Origin: Polytrichum commune
Lineage: Eukaryota > Streptophyta > Polytrichopsida > Polytrichales > Polytrichaceae
Length of the DNA stretch: 64,000 nt
Reading direction: 5' to 3'
NCBI GenBank assembly: GCA_950295325.1
Contig: OX485806.1
Span: 26,598,001-26,662,000, forward strand
Shown here: positions 60,164 through 64,000 of the stretch, in pieces
Layout: each line of letters opens with the position of its first letter
How positions within the stretch are numbered: the stretch's first letter is position 1
Made by a program: the position numbers and the translations under genes
The notes under the pieces: model-generated
What the model was told of the DNA's origin: nothing
The model's input: only the letters and a program-made list of their open reading frames with translations
Database searches by the model: none

Positions 60164-60886
60164 GTAATTGAACAGAGGCGAGGACGAAACCGGCAGAGGA
60201 GGAGGAGCGCGATCAAATGACTGAGGGCCTGCCGAAGAAACGGGTGACTGGGAGCCGGTGAACGAGGAGCTAGACGGCGAGAGAGAGAGAGAGAGACAGG
60301 TGGACGACGCAGGAGGACGACAACTCGGTGAGGCCCGGCAACGGGTAGGAGAAGAAGACCGGCTAAGGACCCCCCAGGCCGGGTATTTGAAGGAAGCCGC
60401 TAAGAGACCTAAGAGCGGCTGGGGAGGTGGCCAATTAGGTTACAGTAGTGAGCCATTAGTAGGAGGTATAGTTGTTAGTAAAAAGGGAGGACACTAGTAA
60501 GGAAGATAGCCGAGGGCTAATATAGTAGATTAGTAAGTAGTAATGGATTAGGAGGACGAACCCGTAGTCGGGTAGATGAAAGGACAAAAGGGGATGATAT
60601 TTTCTGGATGAACTTACCTAACTACATTGCCGTCAATGAATGATGAGCCAATTTTGAGATGAACGGAGGGAATGAATGACAACCAACTCACGGCACATCT
60701 AGGCGGTTAGGACATGCCCGAATGTACCTCATTGACAGATCTATTTTAGGCACGTGATAGTTCTATTAATAGATCTGACATGGACGAATTTAGACTGTAA
60801 TTACATACAGTACCTAAAATTAGTAAATACGAACATTTTACATTGAGAGAAGACCTAACCGCCTAATCCCCATTTTCCTAGATCTC

Positions 60887-60902
60887 AAAGCCTATATAAA
60901 GG
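60887..60902 (+). promoter_or_regulatory. TATA-like core, possibly of an LTR
   Basis: GCCTATATAAAGGGGGG stands in isolation and is not followed by a coding frame. The GGCGGTTAGGACATG block at 60710 has an inverted counterpart, GACCTAACCGCCTAA, at 60851, just upstream. A strong TATA with non-coding sequence on both sides is typical of plant LTR promoters. No matching second LTR is visible. Confidence 0.3.
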
Positions 60903-61094
60903 GGGGCACTTAGGGGCCCTATAAGACCTCATTCAACGCAAGCAACTCGAGGTGGCGGACTAGAAGACCGGTGGCTTACGAAGACTAAAGGATTGAAATA
61001 TATCCTCGCGCTTGAAGACCTAAAGGATTATTATCCTCGGAGGCATTCGAACTAAAAGGATTGAAATATTATCCTCGGAGGCTTGAAGAAGACT

Positions 61095-61198
61095 GAAGGC
61101 CCTTGATACTGGAGGCCCTTGATATTGGAGGCCCTTGAGTTTGGAGGCCCTTGATACTGGAGGCCCTTGAGGTTGGAGGCCCTGGAGATTGGAGGCCG
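61095..61198 (+). repeat. 16-bp tandem repeat, about six units
   Basis: GGAGGCCCTTGATACT and variants (GATATT, GAGTTT, GAGGTT, GGAGATT) are repeated with an exact 16-bp period. Just before it, AAAGGATTGAAATATTATCC and close variants occur three times from 60985, each followed by TCGGAGGC or TCGCGC. Sixteen is not a multiple of three and no frame stays open, so this is not a protein repeat. Confidence 0.85.
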
Positions 61199-62352
61199 TA
61201 AGTTAGAAAACCATTACGGATCAACGATTCTTGGCGTCCGAGGTTTAAAAGTATTGATAAAACTTTGTGCCCGGAGACCGAGAAGGATTCGGAGGATACT
61301 CAAAACTTAGAGAATTGGAGGACTTATAATTAGAAGAAAAGCGGAGGCGTAAGGCCGTGAAACAAAAGATTTAAACTTAGGATCTTTTGAGGAAAACTTG
61401 GAAACCGTGAGTGGCGTTAAATTAGAAATTCCACAAAAGAAAAGGGACTTTGGAGAACTTACCTTTTGAAGAGCTTGGAGATAATGTTTTCAAAGCCATT
61501 GCATAAAAGGGAGATCTAACACGTGAGGGCTACCTTGGAGTTTTGGTAATCATGGATTGAAAAGTATGAAGTGATTTACTTGGTGGAAGGCGTCGGATTT
61601 CACCATCATACCAAGAGAAGGACGAACGAGAGATGGCTACATCGAGCATTACTCAAAATGTCATCTCTAAACACACCTCTTCAAATGTACTCCAAATGAT
61701 AGCCTAGGAAAAGTTAAGGAAAAAGGACTTGAGTAGATATAGAACAAAGATTCATCTAAATTATGTGAACTCTAGGAATTGAGTAGAGGAATGAAATCTT
61801 ATGAATATACTTTAGTGAGGGAGTATGGTTGGACCTTCAAAGGAATTGTGAACTTATCATAAACACACATTCTTAAATGGATTAAGAATCTTTTACGATC
61901 ATTCAAACCATGAAAGATATTGTATGTATGAACGATGTTCTCCCTAAAAACACTTAACCTTGGCATTAGGGTTTCGGGAAACATAAACTTAAAGACTTGG
62001 ACACTTTATCCTTAGAGAATTATAGAAAAAGGATTATGTTACTAAATCCATATAAGATGCAAAACCTAATAAAGGTTTAGGAACACCTAACCTTGACATT
62101 GGATTTCGGGGGACGTAAACTTGAAAACTTAGGTCAATTTGTCCTTGAGGATTCGAAAAGAGCATTAAAATTATGTATCACAAAATTAAGATTATATGAG
62201 TGCAAACACCTTCACCAGAATGGAAAACCTAATGAAGGTCTAATTTTGGTGGGAGTAATTTCCATGTAAACCAGTCAGCAGCGGGTTACACCGTCTAAGT
62301 TTGTTGAGGGTTTGAAGGTGACCTCGACAGATGGTAGAGAAGTTTCTTAATG

Positions 62353-62410
62353 GATGTATTATCAATAGTATTGATTATTTGATATGATAGGTGAAGCGGA
62401 GGCTGGATTA
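62353..62410 (+). repeat. 58-bp direct repeat, copy 1
   Basis: Begins GATGTATTATCAATAGTATT and ends GGTGAAGCGGAGGCTGGATT(A). It differs from copy 2 at 63513-63570 by one base and lies exactly 1160 bp from it. The flanks are unrelated. Confidence 0.9.
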
Positions 62411-63231
62411 TAAAATCTGTAGGCCTGTTTTTTGTTTTATGTGGAGAGAGTGTGGGACGGGTGACTTTGGGTCATCTACATTGTGCTGGTGTGAAAGACA
62501 GACCTTGTACAAGTTGAAATTTCAGAAGGAGGGTGTGGTGTCTGTTGGTTTGACATTTTCAATTCTAGCATTTCTTAGGAGGTCTAGGGTGTGGACCGCG
62601 GCCTTCATTCATTCTACGTATGTAAACATGGAGGATTGGTTGGCATACTAGAATTTGGATACTGGAATTGTGGTGATGATCTTCAGATTCTAGGTGTGTG
62701 ACACTGTGACACTGTGATTTAATGATTTGATGTGAGTTCATAGTTCCACCGAAATTGGAGAGTCCAAGGCTCTTTGTTGAGTTTCGATTACACTTGATTG
62801 AGAACATCTGTAGTCTGTTTGAGAGTGTCGGACGGTAACTTGGTCCATATTCATTCTGCAAGAGTGAAAGGTCTTTTGGAAGTTGAATGTCAGAGATGCG
62901 GTGGTGTCCGTTGGTATTTGACATTGGGAATTGTGTTCCTGTTTCAGGGTTTGTTTAAGAAGGAGGTTGGACTTTAGATTGAGGTAACCAGCCACGCAGG
63001 CAGAGAGCTCGAGAGTGGAGATGTGACCCTGCAATTGGGGAAGCTGGGCCGGACTGAGTTGGGGAAGAATTTGTGAGGTAAGTTAAGCGTGCCTAATTGG
63101 GTCACTCATCTTAAACATGCACCTATGTTTTGAGTGATGTGTGGTTAGGTTTGGATATAAGAATAGACCAAACAATGGCATCATGTGTTTAGAGGGATTT
63201 GAATTATGTCCTCCAAATTCGCTAAACATTT

Positions 63232-63382
63232 TAGGCACAATAGTCACATAATTGGGGGGACTATTCAATGAGAAAGAGAATCTTCACTTTGATTCCTAAG
63301 AACACCAAAAATCATGAGGAAGTTGACTACGGACAAAATCTGGATTTTCTATTCATCTCACACTAATTTTGTGGGTCTTCAA
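63232..63382 (+). repeat. Dispersed repeat family with ATGAGGAAAGTG core, copy 4
   Basis: Contains CACAATAGTCACATAATTGG, AATCTTCACTTTGATTC, TCATGAGGAAGTTGACTAC and TCATCTCACACTAATTTTGT in family order. Confidence 0.55.
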
Positions 63383-63512
63383 AGGTGGTTGTGTCTTGTT
63401 TTTTTTTCCCATTTGCGGCATATTCATTAATACTAGGTTCTGACCAGCTCATTGATAACATTATATAGGTACCTTGAATTGCTTGAAGTCTAGACTATTT
63501 GCGGTTCTTGTA

Positions 63513-63570
63513 GATGTATTATCAATAGTATTGATTATCTGATATGATAGGTGAAGCGGAGGCTGGATTA
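63513..63570 (+). repeat. 58-bp direct repeat, copy 2
   Basis: Partner of 62353-62410. After it the sequence turns into AGAGCGTCTTCACCAGTGTG, with no similarity to the first copy's flank. Confidence 0.9.
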
Positions 63571-64000
63571 GAGCGTCTTCACCAGTGTGCAGAAAATGAC
63601 TTGCAAACATTTCTTGAAGGGGAGACTCCATTGAGCAGTTTCAATGACTTGTGAACAAAAGTTGCTGGCTTGACCAAGTGAGATATCGAAAGCCATGTCA
63701 CATTGTTGTTTTTGAGAGCAAACCTCGATTTATATAGAACTGTGAACAAACATCCAATAGTTCTGGTAAGTATGATGCTGTAACTATATGTAGTTGATAA
63801 GTTACTTGGCTAAATGGCATCTCATTGAATGTCACAGTTTGGCTGCGATTCAAGTCATGACTTTCTGTTTTTGTTTTTGTTTCAAGTCATGACTTTTAGT
63901 TGACACCATAGCTCTACCAGAATTAACCATGAGGTTAAAAAGAATGTGCATGAGAAACTAAGAATAAGACGTATGAAACGATTTCAACCATGGGATCGCT

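Larger units (their letters stand above)
60221..64000. other. Repeat-like, no intact gene
   Basis: Purine-rich, GC-richer sequence at 60160-60600, a TATA-like core at 60889, short tandem repeats at 61010-61200, and a 58-bp direct repeat at 62353 and 63513. No gag, protease, integrase or reverse-transcriptase motif was seen. The window ends without a gene boundary. Confidence 0.4.

Overview
The window is nuclear DNA of a green plant, about 40% GC by eye, with intron-rich genes and many small transposable elements. Two early light-induced proteins (ELIPs) and a plant-type fused TenA/HAD thiamin enzyme place it in the streptophyte lineage. A gene for an IQ-motif, Lys-tailed protein resembling axonemal dynein regulatory complex subunit DRC10 (or DRC9) suggests a plant with flagellated sperm: a bryophyte, lycophyte, fern or streptophyte alga rather than a flowering plant. 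The organism is an inference and no species is claimed.

Layout. 794-871 is the Lys-rich last exon of a gene entering from the left. 4405-31030 (+) is a 13-exon DRC10-like gene (model 445 aa) that ends in a similar Lys-rich exon, so the two may be tandem paralogues. Its last intron is 12.9 kb. It holds a LINE remnant, a long inverted-repeat (foldback) element of about 5.2 kb whose arms are packed with a 22-bp palindrome, more of these palindromes outside the arms, and a Harbinger-type MITE (target site TTA) 54 bp before the last exon. 32565-37386 (-) is an eight-exon R3H-domain gene (277 aa). It is head to head, 577 bp apart, with 37964-44632 (+), a seven-exon TH2-type thiamin monophosphate phosphatase (668 aa). 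Three introns of the TH2 gene carry copies of one MITE family. 49298-50004 and 52034-53535 (+) are tandem ELIP genes: the first lacks the intron of the second and has an apparent 1-nt frameshift. 58.6-60.2 kb may hold an unrecognised gene around a 1-kb tandem repeat. 60.2-64 kb looks like decayed repeat or LTR-like sequence with short tandem repeats.

How the genes relate. They are ordinary eukaryotic single genes, not operons. TH2 (thiamin salvage and dephosphorylation) and the R3H gene may share a bidirectional promoter. The ELIPs protect thylakoids under light or desiccation stress. The most unusual structure is the palindrome system at 22.3-29.6 kb. All exon models were read by eye from splice consensus, reading phase and family resemblance; no alignment was run.
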